Shown here: positions 1 to 9,766 of the stretch, piece after piece
Layout of the letters: each line of letters starts with the position of its first letter
How positions within the stretch are numbered: position 1 is the first letter of the stretch
From: Hysterium pulicare CBS 123377
Taxonomy: Eukaryota; Ascomycota; Dothideomycetes; Hysteriales; Hysteriaceae
Reading direction: 5' to 3'
NCBI GenBank assembly: GCA_000467715.1
Contig: AJFK01000036.1
Location: forward strand, 1-64,000
DNA: 64,000 bases
Made by a program: the position numbers and the translations under genes
Notes under the pieces: generated by a model
What the model saw: the letters and a program-made list of their open reading frames with translations, nothing else
What the model was told of the DNA's origin: nothing
The model's database searches: none

Positions 1-144
1 ATTATATAGAATTAAAGCTAAATTTAGTAGATAGAATAATAAAAGTATTGCCTAAAAATATATTTTAGGCGTTTAAAAGGGGTATTAGCATAAACTATTT
101 TCCTAGGTATTAATTAATTGTTTATCTATCTAATAGCTACTATT
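1..144 (+). mobile_element. Ty1/copia pol 3' end (RNase H tail), decayed
   Basis: Very AT-rich tract. Frame 3 reads a peptide with 'LPKNIF' followed, after an in-frame TAG, by 'AFKRGIS'. This resembles the conserved end of copia RNase H (general form LTKxLPKxxFxxFxxxLG). The TAG sits where Gln is common, so a CAG-to-TAG change, the direction expected of repeat-induced point mutation, is the likely cause. The element enters from beyond the window start and runs on the + strand into the polypurine tract at about 145-153. Identification rests on this short motif plus the polypurine tract and LTR that follow. Confidence 0.6.
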
Positions 145-153
145 AAGGGGGAG

Positions 154-267
154 TGTTAAAGTACTACTAATAGTTAGCTATAGATTAGTTAGCTATAATT
201 AGTTCAAATAGCCTATTCAATTAGCCTTGAATAGTAGGTCAATCAACTCTTTTCTACTACTCAAACA
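154..267 (+). repeat. 3' LTR of the copia element (TG...CA)
   Basis: A purine-rich tract (AAGGGGGAG, 145-153) is followed at once by TGTTA, the usual start of copia LTRs. The segment ends AAACA at 267 and coding sequence of a flavoprotein resumes at 268. At 114 bp the LTR is short for the superfamily. The expected 5-bp target duplicate is AATGC (268-272); its partner lies outside the window. AT-richness contrasts with the flank, consistent with RIP. Confidence 0.6.
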
Positions 268-579
268 AATGCCAGCAAAAGAAGTTGTCTGTAGGTCTCC
301 TAAGCTCTTGTATAGCCTATTACCGAAGAATTTGGGGTACACGAGCACAACTCCTAACTCGTTATTTGAGATCAGACGGACGAAGCCTGGGGACCCGCCG
401 TAGTGGTTTGTATTCATGTCTTCTAAGCTATTGAATGCCGAAATGAAGAACATATCAGCCTTTTCGAGCAGTGAGACAGCCACTGTTGGAAGCTGAGTAT
501 AGGACGAGATCAGCTTCGGTCGCGAGGAAGCGATGTGTATTTTGTTGAGGTATTTTGGACAGTTGCCTTGAAGAAGTCA
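268..579 (-). pseudogene. PNPOx-like flavoprotein gene, interrupted by an LTR
   Basis: Reading the minus strand from about 567, one open frame shows 'GNCPKYLNKI', then 'NHYGGSPGFVRL', then 'GNRLYKSLGDLQTT' and 'FAGI'. In that order these are landmarks of the pyridoxamine-5'-phosphate-oxidase-like FMN domain found in fungal FAD/ferredoxin-type reductase fusions (family recalled, not searched). The frame breaks exactly after FAGI, where the LTR begins. Upstream a stop lies close to the GNCPKY motif, so the 5' half is also lost or decayed. The rest of the gene should lie left of the element. Confidence 0.6.
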
Positions 580-1362
580 GTATTGACTCGTTGCACAAAC
601 CTCAGGAGACGGATAGCAAGACTTGAAAACCATGATACGGTCGTTCCATGATACGCCCGAAGAAAGAGGATATATACATATAGCCATAGGATACAACATC
701 ACAACTTATCCTTTCGAGCCGCTTCCATACTACGGCATCTGTAGGCATCCGCAATTATACGTCAGAAGTCTCGATAACGCAATCTCGTAACCACAAGCCA
801 TGCCTTTAATTCCAAAGACCTTCTTGCGCAATAATAGGTCAGTCATCATAGTAGTACGTCGATGAATGCATGCCGCTACTCTGCCGCACGGCTTTAAACG
901 TTGCCGATTCCCAACGACTCCCCCAATTCCGCGGCCAAAAGGCGCGATCGGCGCAGATGTTTCAAACGGCTTCATTTTTCGGCCGTCGTATGGGACCTTC
1001 GGATGGTAGTTGGAATCTCGGATGACGAGAGTGTAAGAAACGCTCGCGTTGGGAATGACGAAGAGTCGGCGTGTGCGGAGATTGCAGAGTTGATTGAGGT
1101 CGAAGCGTGATAGAAAGTACCCAGCAATCGTCCCTTTCTCGCAGTCCACATATTCACGGTCTCAGGAACTCCAAATGCAAGGGGAGACGATGACACTGGT
1201 AATTTTTTAAAGTATTCGCAAAGGTTGGCTACTTTCGTTGAAGAAGATTGATTGCCTCCGAGTAGACAGACTCCTAATTTCTTGATATGTACCTTACTCA
1301 ACCAGCACCCACATGAACACCCATCAGGGCTTTTCGCGCCTCTACTTATATAAGCGACGACC
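580..1362. other. Intergenic / unrecognised sequence
   Basis: Several open frames overlap on both strands (for example 730-1149 minus, 139 codons), but none shows a recognisable motif, intron-compatible continuation or codon pattern like the neighbours. It may hold more of the decayed flavoprotein gene. No gene is called. Confidence 0.4.
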
Positions 1363-1575
1363 TTAACTTAACAGATACCCCCCAACCCGCCCATCAAGCG
1401 TAACACCGCACGTTCCACGCTGGGCGATGGTCACCGCAGGGGTACAAAACTCATGTTCGCACATACCGCATATCCAAACTGATGTGAAAGTCTGATAGCA
1501 GCATTTACAGCACGTCCAGGGGTGGAAGTTTGGAGGTGGGATCCAGCCCGTGGGAGTGGGACATAGGGGAGTCAT
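1363..1575 (-). CDS. Small Cys-rich putative zinc-ribbon protein
   Basis: A 70-codon frame with a Pro/Trp-rich start, 'WTCCKCC', then 'WICGMCEHEFC'. The paired Cys (CCxCC ... CxxCxxxxC) resemble small fungal zinc-ribbon-like proteins that begin with a W-x-CCxC block. The sequence before the ATG has no obvious further exon. Function is unknown. It could also be a fragment of a longer gene or a chance frame; the ordered Cys spacing is the only positive evidence. Confidence 0.4.
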   Translation of the reverse strand: MTPLCPTPTGWIPPPNFHPWTCCKCCYQTFTSVWICGMCEHEFCTPAVTIAQRGTCGVTLDGRVGGYLLS

Positions 1576-1971
1576 GGGTGTGTTGGGCGTGATAAGTGGA
1601 GAGTTTGGTGTAACTTCGAGAAGTTTGTGGTTGGGTATGTGAAGAATGCTAGGGGTTAGTTCAGATTCGATTGGTGGTGCGAAATTTTGGCGAGGAAGAT
1701 ATGTTGCAGTAGATTTCTGGGAGATTCCTCACCACAGATCTTGCGGTACTGCGACACCGAGATGTGCTTCACCGAGAATTGGGGCATTGACGGGAACTTT
1801 ATGACCAACCCCCGTAACGATCTGAGTGAATGCTACGTAATCGTCATTTGCCTATCCACTCTCGATGATATTCGAGATCATTGTGGATGCTGAGATAATT
1901 TGGAGTATTTTTACGTCGCATTGATCAGTCCAAATCGCTGATGGCGGGACGATTGTGATCGAATTCTATGG

Positions 1972-3139
1972 CTACGTACTTCTGACTTTCGATGTTCTAG
2001 CATCATTGGAGTTTAGGATTCGTATGGCATTATTGCCAAGGACATCCTGTGCAGCTTGCGGATCGTCTTTGAAAGTCGTTGAGATAGATTGATAATTAGT
2101 ATTGACGCTATGCCACTCCTTTGCATCCTCTTCTAAAGGAGGGAAGAATGGGTGGTCGGTGCCTATGCCATTATTAGCGCCCAAGTACTCCAACTCTTTC
2201 AACTCACTCACCAAAAAGCAGTCGATCAGCCCCTGAAGCATCGGCTGCAGCTTTAAGGCCAACTTCAGAGTAGATAACCGCGTCGAGATAGATATTTTCC
2301 TTCAGGATATCCCAGATTTCTCTCCTCCCCTCAATCTTCCCTTCTTTCTTCAGGTGCCCGTCATGCTTGATACAGCTCTCAATTCTCCCCGCCAGGAAGG
2401 GCAACGTGCCTCCAGAATGTGCAAGTAGAACCTTTAACTTAGTAAATCGATCCCAAACTCCGCTCAACAACATTCTTGTCACCGCAATCGTCGTCTCCAG
2501 CGGAAACCCCAGTGCCAGTGGCAATACATGTCCGTACTCGTTCGCCCGAGGCCCATAAACCGACACAGGAAGCCCGTAATGTGGATGCAAGAATATAATC
2601 TGCTCATGCTTCTCCAATGCCGCATATATCGGGTCCAGGGCTGGATCGTCGAGGCCATTGCCCAAGCCCGACGTACCCATAATGACTCCACGCATATGTT
2701 TCAAGCCAGCTAAACGTTCAATCTCCTTCACCACCGTCTCGGCAGGCGCAGAAAGCGGCAATGTTCCAAAGGCGTATAATCTCCCAGGATACTTCGCACA
2801 CAGTCCATCCACATCATCATTTATCCTCTTTGCCTCCTCGCCCGCCTCGCTCGACGGCAAGAAATCCAGCCAAGGGTTTGCTAGTGATATGACGGATGTA
2901 TCGATTTTATGAGTATCCATAAATGCGATCTTTTGTGCTATATCCCAGTATTCGGGGCCGATGGGGCGACCGCGAGAAGTTGAGGGTGTGGAGGGATCAT
3001 CTTCGCCGGGGAGAATGATGAGGCGAGCGGAGTTGGGACTGTCGGGGAAGGTTCGTATGTAGGGGACGGTGGTTCGGGAACGGAGGAGCTCGATGAAGGT
3101 GGGAGGGTAGATGTGGGTGTGGATGTCGACGATGGGCAT
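1972..3139 (-). CDS. Amidohydrolase-2 (ACMSD-like decarboxylase family)
   Basis: Complement of join(1972..2162, 2212..3139), 372 aa. The 49-nt intron (donor GTGAGT, branch GCTAATAA, acceptor TAG) restores 'LLFGTDHPFFPP', the hallmark end of the amidohydrolase-2 barrel. The protein opens with 'VDIHTHIYPP' (metal-binding HxH), has 'FLHPH' mid-barrel and 'LLAHSGG' later. The family holds metal-dependent decarboxylases/hydrolases of aromatic or semialdehyde acids (ACMSD, 6-methylsalicylate and gamma-resorcylate decarboxylases); the substrate cannot be read from sequence. It is divergently transcribed from a 2-oxoglutarate oxygenase about 400 bp away, suggesting shared control. Confidence 0.88.
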
Positions 3140-3543
3140 TATGGGTGGCCTGATTGGGGACTCAATTGATGCAGCAAGTATTTACAAGAAATGAAGAGGT
3201 AGATTCAAGCGAGTAGGAGGCGTTCTATCGATTAGTAGCCGATGAAGAGAAGACGTACGAAGAGATGAAATTGGAGAAGTGGGCTTGGCATTTGGTGATA
3301 GAATCCATGGTGTTGACTTTCTGCCCCACCATGGCCTTATCGCGGGTCTTATCTCGGGGGCACTGCCCCTCTTTGGCAGCTCTGGCAGTTCTCCATATGC
3401 GGAGGTCGGCGCTCACCTAAAAGCATATCAGCCTGTAGCCTCTGATGACAATACTTACCCAGGCCTTGAAGCTCTTGATATCTCCTTCAATTTCAAAAGA
3501 TACGACTCTCTTCGCACCGAGACTCCCAAATCACTCGACCGAG
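3140..3543. promoter_or_regulatory. Shared divergent promoter region
   Basis: The 404-bp gap between the start codons of the amidohydrolase (minus) and the 2-oxoglutarate oxygenase (plus). A 101-codon plus-strand frame here overlaps the oxygenase start and is judged spurious. No specific binding site was recognised. Confidence 0.45.
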
Positions 3544-4677
3544 ATGGCGCCGATAACAGTCGATTCAGCAGTCGAGAAAGATAGTTTAGTAATTCCCGTA
3601 TGTTGGAGGCGGAGGTGTTGAAAGGTTATATACTAATGCATACTAGCTCATCGATTTCTCCCTCTTCCTCTCCGGTAGCCCTTCAGAGAAACAATCCACC
3701 GCACAAGCCGTTCTCGAAGGCTTCCAACAAGCCGGCTTCATCTATCTCAAGAGCCATGGGATTCCCTCCTCCGAAGTCTCGAAAGTCTTCTCCTCCTCCG
3801 CCAAATTCTTTGCGCGCTCAAAAGACGAGAAGGATAAGCTTGCATGGTACAGTCCGGAGGCAAACAGAGGATATACCGCACAAGGACGAGAGAAAGTCAC
3901 AGACCTTACAGATAAAGATGATGTGGAAGCTTTGAAGGCCGCTATACCGGATCTTAAGGAGAGTTTGGAGATTGGGAGGGAAGGAGAAGAGGGAAAACCA
4001 AATATGTGGCCGGAGGGTGATGAGGAGGGGAAGGCATTCAAGGAGACGATGCTGGGGTTCTTTGAGACATGCAAGAAACTGCATATGGAGATCATGAGGG
4101 CGGTGGCGACTGGGATGGGTATTCAGGAGAAGTGGTTTGATTCCTTTACGGACGGTGGCGATAATACATTAAGGTTGCTGCATTATCCAGCGGTCGAGAA
4201 GAAAGTGTTCAAGAGGGAGGATGGGTTGGAGCAAGTCAGAGCGGGATCGCACTCTGATTATGGTGGGTTGATGTGAAATATATCAGGGTATGCTACTGAC
4301 AAGACATGGCAGGTTCAATAACATTGCTCTTCCAGGATGATCGAGGCGGCCTCCAAGTCCTCTCACCAAAAGGCACATTCGTAGACGCGACACCGATACC
4401 AGATACCATCGTGATCAATGCGGGAGACCTGCTTGAGCGATGGTCTAATGACAGCATCAAGAGCACCAAGCATAGAGTTGTGGAGCCTCCTCCGAAGAAA
4501 GATCAGCAGGGAGAGGACGTTTATCCACCTCGCTATTCCGTAGCATATTTCTGCAATCCGAACTTTGATAAGTTTATTGATGCCATACCGGGAACGTATA
4601 ATGATCAAGCTGAGAAGAAATATGAAGGGGTGAATAGCGGCGAGTACTTGGTCAGAAGGCTTGCGGCAACCTATTAG
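3544..4677 (+). CDS. 2-oxoglutarate/Fe(II) oxygenase (isopenicillin N synthase-like)
   Basis: join(3544..3597, 3647..4262, 4313..4677), 344 aa. Introns of 49 and 50 nt have donors GTATGT and GTGGGT. After splicing the N-terminus reads 'VIPLIDFSLF', the usual DIOX_N opening, and the core reads 'GSHSDYGSITLLFQ', carrying the HxD iron ligands. The distal His is in 'STKHRVV' and the 2-oxoglutarate-binding Arg in 'RYSVAYF'. All catalytic residues are present. Cytosolic oxygenases of this family hydroxylate or desaturate small molecules; the substrate is not deducible. Head-to-head with the amidohydrolase. Confidence 0.9.
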
Positions 4678-4829
4678 ATGAATTGAAGTGTTCCGAGCTC
4701 CCAAAGTGGCACATTAGGGTGTAATATACTTTATTGTTATCGCAAACACTGTTATGAGTTGTTTTGAGAGAACATTCACGGATTGCATACTAACGCTCAC
4801 CCTCTAACCCAAAAGTGGATTTTGGCCCC

Positions 4830-5829
4830 AACCTCTACTATCAAAAATAACCGTAAACGTATCTCTAAGGGTCCTGTGGACATCGTATACGAAGGCAGAC
4901 TTCGAAGAGTCAGACTTTCAGTCGTCATATGGAACCATCATCGACGATCTTATCGAACATGGGCTTCAGATTAATGACACAGATGATATTGGCAAAAACG
5001 TTTTTCACAAAGCCATATCTACTCCAGGTACATTCATCGTCCCTTCTCTGCTTAACCGTGGCGTCGATCCCTATCAGGAAAGCTCTTCGGACCATAGCGT
5101 ATTTTTGCTAGCTGCATGCAAAGGATGCAGCGATGACCTCCAATGTCTGATGGAGTACGGGAAAGATAACCCCATACCTAGACATTGGCTCCAGATACCA
5201 CCAGACTTCGATACTTCGGATCGAGAAGCAAAGATGCGTCATCTCGTATCCAGCTTAAAGGAAGCTGGAGCTCTGGGTGCCACCGATCTTTCCGGTCATA
5301 GTATAGTTTACAGAGCAGCAGCATCTGGCACTGTCGGCTTTTCCAATATCTACTAGAGGCTGGTGCCGATGTCAATCTTGCAGACCGGTGTGGATTGGCT
5401 CCATTGCACATATCAATCCACAGTGGACACGTAGAAATGGTGCGATGCTTACTTGAGTGGGATGTCAAGCTTGATACAATCATTAAGAGTAATATGGAGT
5501 GGAACCATCTATGCAGCATTCCCGACGTACCTGGCACAACCCGAATGCAGCCACTTCATCTTGTAATCAAAGAGAAGAAGCCTGAAATCGTACGATTGCT
5601 ATTGGAACATGGCGCTGATATCAACGCGCTTATGATTGGTTTTGTTGATCAATCTTTTACGTATCTGCAGGTATTGTTTCACGCTGCGCCATCCTGGCCA
5701 AGAGTATCGCCCGAGATCTTAGAGATTACACAGATACTTGTGGACTACAGTGCATCAACAAAGGGGGCCGCGGATAACTTTTCTGTGGAAGAGGTCGCGC
5801 TATTCGAAGGATACGAGTCGCTATCTTAA
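4830..5829 (+). pseudogene. Ankyrin-repeat gene remnant, frameshifted
   Basis: Ankyrin-type units are clear: 'LLNRGVDPYQ', 'LLEAGADVNLADRCGLAPLH', 'RLLLEHGADINAL', 'ILVDYSAS'. No start codon could be placed: the frame simply emerges near 4830. At about 5337 the reading frame changes by one base within the phrase expected to read ...FQYLLEAGADV; a single missing base in the run GGCTTTTCC explains it, and no splice sites fit. The frame ends at 5829 and runs directly into a HET C-terminal fragment, so the locus looks like two broken genes juxtaposed. Confidence 0.65.
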
Positions 5830-5834
5830 TCCTG

Positions 5835-6988
5835 CCACTCCTGATGTGATCGCGAGCACGGAGTTGGGCGATGTTCCAACTTATTGGCGGGATGAAGAGG
5901 ATCTCAATATTGTTCAAGTGCTAAGACGGACTCGGTCGTGTGAAGCAACTATACCGCAAGATCGAATCTATGGCATTCTCGGTATGACCGGGACGAACCG
6001 GGACTTACAAGCACGTTCAACCAGCTCCTCAACACAATACGAGTTTGAAGTGGACTACTCCAAGAGCGTATCACGTATTTGCCAAGACCTGACGCAGTAC
6101 GTTCTTCGTCGTGGCGCATCTTTGGGATTTCTCTACTCAAAAGCTACGTTCTGTAAAGAGCAATCAACAGATTTGCCGAGCTGGTGTCCTGATTGGTTTA
6201 ACGTGCCAGATGCTATGTCTGAACCAGTCGACTACATTCCATCACGTCCTATAGAGCATCCACCAATGATCTATTGGGAGGAGGATGACGACACCGGCAT
6301 TTTACACCTCAGCGGTATTTACGTGGGAGCAATTTCTTCGCCTTATTCCCCCGATGTACCTCAACAGATCCCACCATACCAGCTAAAGCCCAATAGGTCA
6401 CCAAATCCACAAATATCAACGAAATTGAGATTGCCAGGATGCCAGAAGAACGACGCATATAAAGCGTCGAACCTCGACAGTGCAAGCCCTCTCACCACAG
6501 CGTCAAGCGTTATATCCTCAGGCAATAGTGTGTGTAGAATGATTACGCTGGTGGGTTATGCTCGACGTCTAGAAGAGGCTCCCGAAGTCAAAGTCAAGAC
6601 GGTGATGATCAGTGGGCTTGGGAAGGGCATTGCGGCGGGTCTGAACAAGAGCTCACCGGGCGATAGAACTTCGCGTTATAAGGAGAATGGCTGGACGTCA
6701 AGCGCGCGCCTGAAAAAGGTCTTATCCCATAACGCGTGGACTGTGCCCTCTTCCGCAGAGGTTGACGACGTCATCTTCTTTGTGAAGGGAGGAAATCATC
6801 CCATCCTCCTCAGGCCCAAAGGTACCGTATGGTCCTATCTTAGACCAGCACTAATGGCATGTCCAGCAGACATTAGGCTTGCACAGCTATCACTGTCTCC
6901 ATCAGAATGCATTGAAATATACTCCAACACACCAACAATTTTTGCCGAGACCAATATTGCCGACATTGTGGAATTAAAGATCGTATAG
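5835..6988 (+). pseudogene. HET-domain gene fragment lacking its N-terminal half
   Basis: One long frame carries the second half of a HET-6/OR-type protein: 'VQVLRRTRSCEATIPQDR', 'IYGILGM', then 'DYSKSV', 'LPSWCPDW', and a ~300-aa variable tail. The defining first half of the HET domain (the ALSYxWG and LWxDAxCIxQ blocks) is absent upstream, where ankyrin sequence is found instead. The frame remains open to the stop, so a truncated protein could still be made. HET proteins act in allorecognition and programmed cell death in fungi; without the N-terminal core this copy is probably inactive. Confidence 0.6.
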
Positions 6989-7540
6989 TCTCGTATTTTC
7001 ACGGACACTTCATATCGTGGGGCACTCATTCGGTATAGCGGGTGCTGTCAGAGACTGATAGGTTCCCATTGGATATACACGTAGACGTAGATCCAGGAAG
7101 AGACAAACCTTCGAAAGGAAAGCCATTGGAAAGATCACGCGGGATTTTTTGTTGCATTTACGGACTGAAGACCTTTGAAATACGTTTCAATCTCATCAAC
7201 CTTACCTTTCGCCATTTGGTGTTAAGATAGTGAATTGGCCAAGATACATGGAACCGCCTGGAGGATTTAATCCTTGTTCATTGTATGCGCGAATGCGGCG
7301 TGCATGTTGATTAATATATTATCGACGATGGGTAGCCCCTGTCGGTAAAACTAAATGCAAGCCCTGTCCGTCGGTAACCCGGCATCCGAGTAGGCGGATG
7401 GAAATGACCAGAGAGCTACGCCGCAAATACTGGTGGATATATCCGCCGAAGGGAAAGATCTTGCGAACCACCCTGGAACAAACCTACTGTACATTTCATA
7501 CCTTCTACCTCCTAAAATACTTCTTCTATTCAGTTTCATT
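6989..7540. other. Intergenic region
   Basis: No gene motif recognised. It includes the presumed promoter of the downstream hydrolase. Short open frames here lack supporting features. Confidence 0.4.
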
Positions 7541-8518
7541 ATGGGAGGTACACCGACCTCGGAAGGAAGAGTATCTTTCGACCTCCCAGAAGCAGGCAAG
7601 CCTGTCTCAACATCATACAAAATCGTTGGAGACGTATCTGAACCTGCTCCGCCTCCACTCATTGTCCTCCATGGCGGGCCGGGCGCTGGTCATGATTACC
7701 TTTTACCGCTCAGCGATCTTTACCAAACCTATGGCATTCCGGTCATCTTCTACGACCAAGTCGGCTGTGGGCAGTCCACACATTTCAAAGAGAAGATGGG
7801 CGATGAATCTTTCTGGGCCATTGGGCTATTCATTCGAGAACTGAACAATCTCATTGACAAGCTGAATCTTCGCTCCCGTGGCTTCTACATCCTAGGTTCA
7901 AGTTGGGGTGGTGTCCTTGCCGGTTCATATGCTATCCGACGTCCGAAAGGCCTTCTCAAGGTAGTCATTGCCAGCGGACCGAGCAGCATTCCATTATATA
8001 TCGAGGGGGCTCAATATCTACTTTCTCAGTTGCCTGAAAATGTGAGACATACATTGGAAGAGTGCGAAAAGCGGGGCGATTATGAAAGTGAAGAGTATGA
8101 AAAAGCATCCGCGGTCTTCTACAAACGACATGTCTGCCGCCTCGATCCATTTCCGGAGCCTCTACAAGCTTCATTCGCCAACTTGAAAGAAGATCCAACG
8201 GCTTACTTGACAATGTTCGAAACTTCTTCCCTGGACAGGAGCTGATGCTGACAACAGTATGACAGGCAAGGACCCTCCGAGTTCCGCGTTATCGGCTCCC
8301 TCAAAGACTGGGAGGGATGGCCTCAAGCGCACAAAATCAATGTGGAGATGCTTCTGATCAATGGCCGATATGATGAGGTGCGGGATTCCAGTATCAGGCC
8401 GTGGTTTGAGGAGATCCCGAAGGTTAAGTGGATCACACTTGAAAACTCCAGTCATATGGGACATTGGGAGGAGCGGGAGCGTTATATTGAGGTTGTCGGA
8501 AATTTCCTACGATATTGA
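7541..8518 (+). CDS. Proline iminopeptidase-type alpha/beta hydrolase
   Basis: join(7541..8214, 8266..8518), 308 aa. A 51-nt intron (donor GTTCGA, branch region GCTGATGCTGACAA, acceptor CAG) joins 'YLTM' to 'QGPSEFRV', restoring the family phrase xxGPSEFxVxG-L-KDW. Before it stand 'LHGGPGAG' (oxyanion loop), 'YDQVGCGQS' and the nucleophile elbow 'GSSWGG'; after it 'LLINGRYDE' supplies the acid and 'NSSHMGHWE' the His. This is the S33 peptidase / L-amino-acid amidase family, probably cytosolic (no signal peptide). The start at 7541 is preferred because upstream in-frame sequence looks non-coding. Confidence 0.9.
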
Positions 8519-9766
8519 GATAAGAGCGATATGCTCTGCTTCGAAAAGGAATGGCGACCTCGAAATTGAGGACAGGATATGTGGTGTTTTTCAGGCTGAT
8601 GAAGGGGTTTTGCTGATTAGATGAGCTAAGCCTAAATAAGCTTTCACTAAGGCGCGGGCCGCAAGGCTGGGGATGAACTTTCTTTTCACACCTCCCAGCC
8701 TCTCCACTTCCATCCCACAACATCCTCAGCTGTCTATCAGATCCCATGCAGTCATCTTACTATTCCGGTAACGTGTAGCGAATCATGACAGCATTTACTG
8801 CCTGCTCTTCTGCCTCTCTTCTGCCTGCCCTTCTGCCCATGCCCTTTATCTCTCATGCAAATATGCGAACCCTTGCGGCCACCAAACTCCCCGAGGACGA
8901 AGTCATTTCAGGTCTAATCTGTCACGCTTTGCTGAGTTCGAGTTGAGAGATGCCAAATACGCGTATCACGTGGCCTTATTTGAATCATCCTGAAAAAGCA
9001 GTCTCAACTTCCAATCTGACTTCTAAAGATCGCAAGACAAGCAAACGAACCAACATTTCCATCCAAAAGTGTCTCGCTTTATTATCTCAACTCTTGTTTC
9101 CGGCTCGGTAAGGCAAACGTGCCGGGTCAATAAGCTTTTCAATGGCGGATAAGCCTTCTGCGGAAGCATGCGAACACGATGGTCGGGCCGCATCGCGCAG
9201 GGTGTGGTGCTTTCGAAGCTTGCCGCCTGCACGACTCGTCTCGTCAAGCACCATGGTGAGCTGAAGCACAAGGGGGCTTCAGCCCCTTATCAGCTATCTC
9301 TTTTTGCGCTTTAGATACATGGATGCGGACACCGACACGATCTTGGCCCCCATACATGTAGGCAGCTTCGGTGTCAATGTTCAGTTTGGCTTCCCCAAGT
9401 ATTCTGCAGCCTCGCGGGGAAAATCACGCAACATGCAAGGCAACGAACGCCTCTAACGCCACCAATACAACTAAGAGTCCAATCACACAAGACTCCTAGT
9501 GGCTGGCTGCTGATAAAGGCGATGGAAACCCTATCTCACTTCGCAAAACCCATGGCCCTGTTTTTGGGCGGTCTGCGGCTCTGTGCTGCGCGCCGAAGCC
9601 TGGTGGCCCTGCATATACATAAGAGCTGTCAGAATTTTATTTAGTCTCCAATGCTCCCACTCGTGGCTGTGCGACGCCAATTCTTCTCACCCATTAAATC
9701 AAAACCCACTATTCTTTACCTTGTTGCTTGCCCTGTACCTACGTTTTGCTCAGTATAGCCTGCGAC
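8519..9766. other. Intergenic region, 1.25 kb
   Basis: No gene recognised. A CT-rich tract with repeats of CTTCTGCCT lies near 8800-8850. The longest frames (around 8433-8747 and 9023-9271, minus) have no family features. It contains the promoter of the downstream HET gene. Confidence 0.4.

Noticed and set aside
730-1301. Overlapping open frames of 69-139 codons on both strands
   Set aside because: No motif, no splice-consistent extension, frames overlap each other; treated as non-coding.
3279-3584. 101-codon frame ahead of the 2-oxoglutarate oxygenase
   Set aside because: It overlaps the oxygenase first exon in another frame; the oxygenase start gives the canonical IPLIDFS after splicing.
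9023-9271. 82-codon minus-strand frame in the gap before the HET gene
   Set aside because: No family resemblance and overlapping alternative frame; likely chance.
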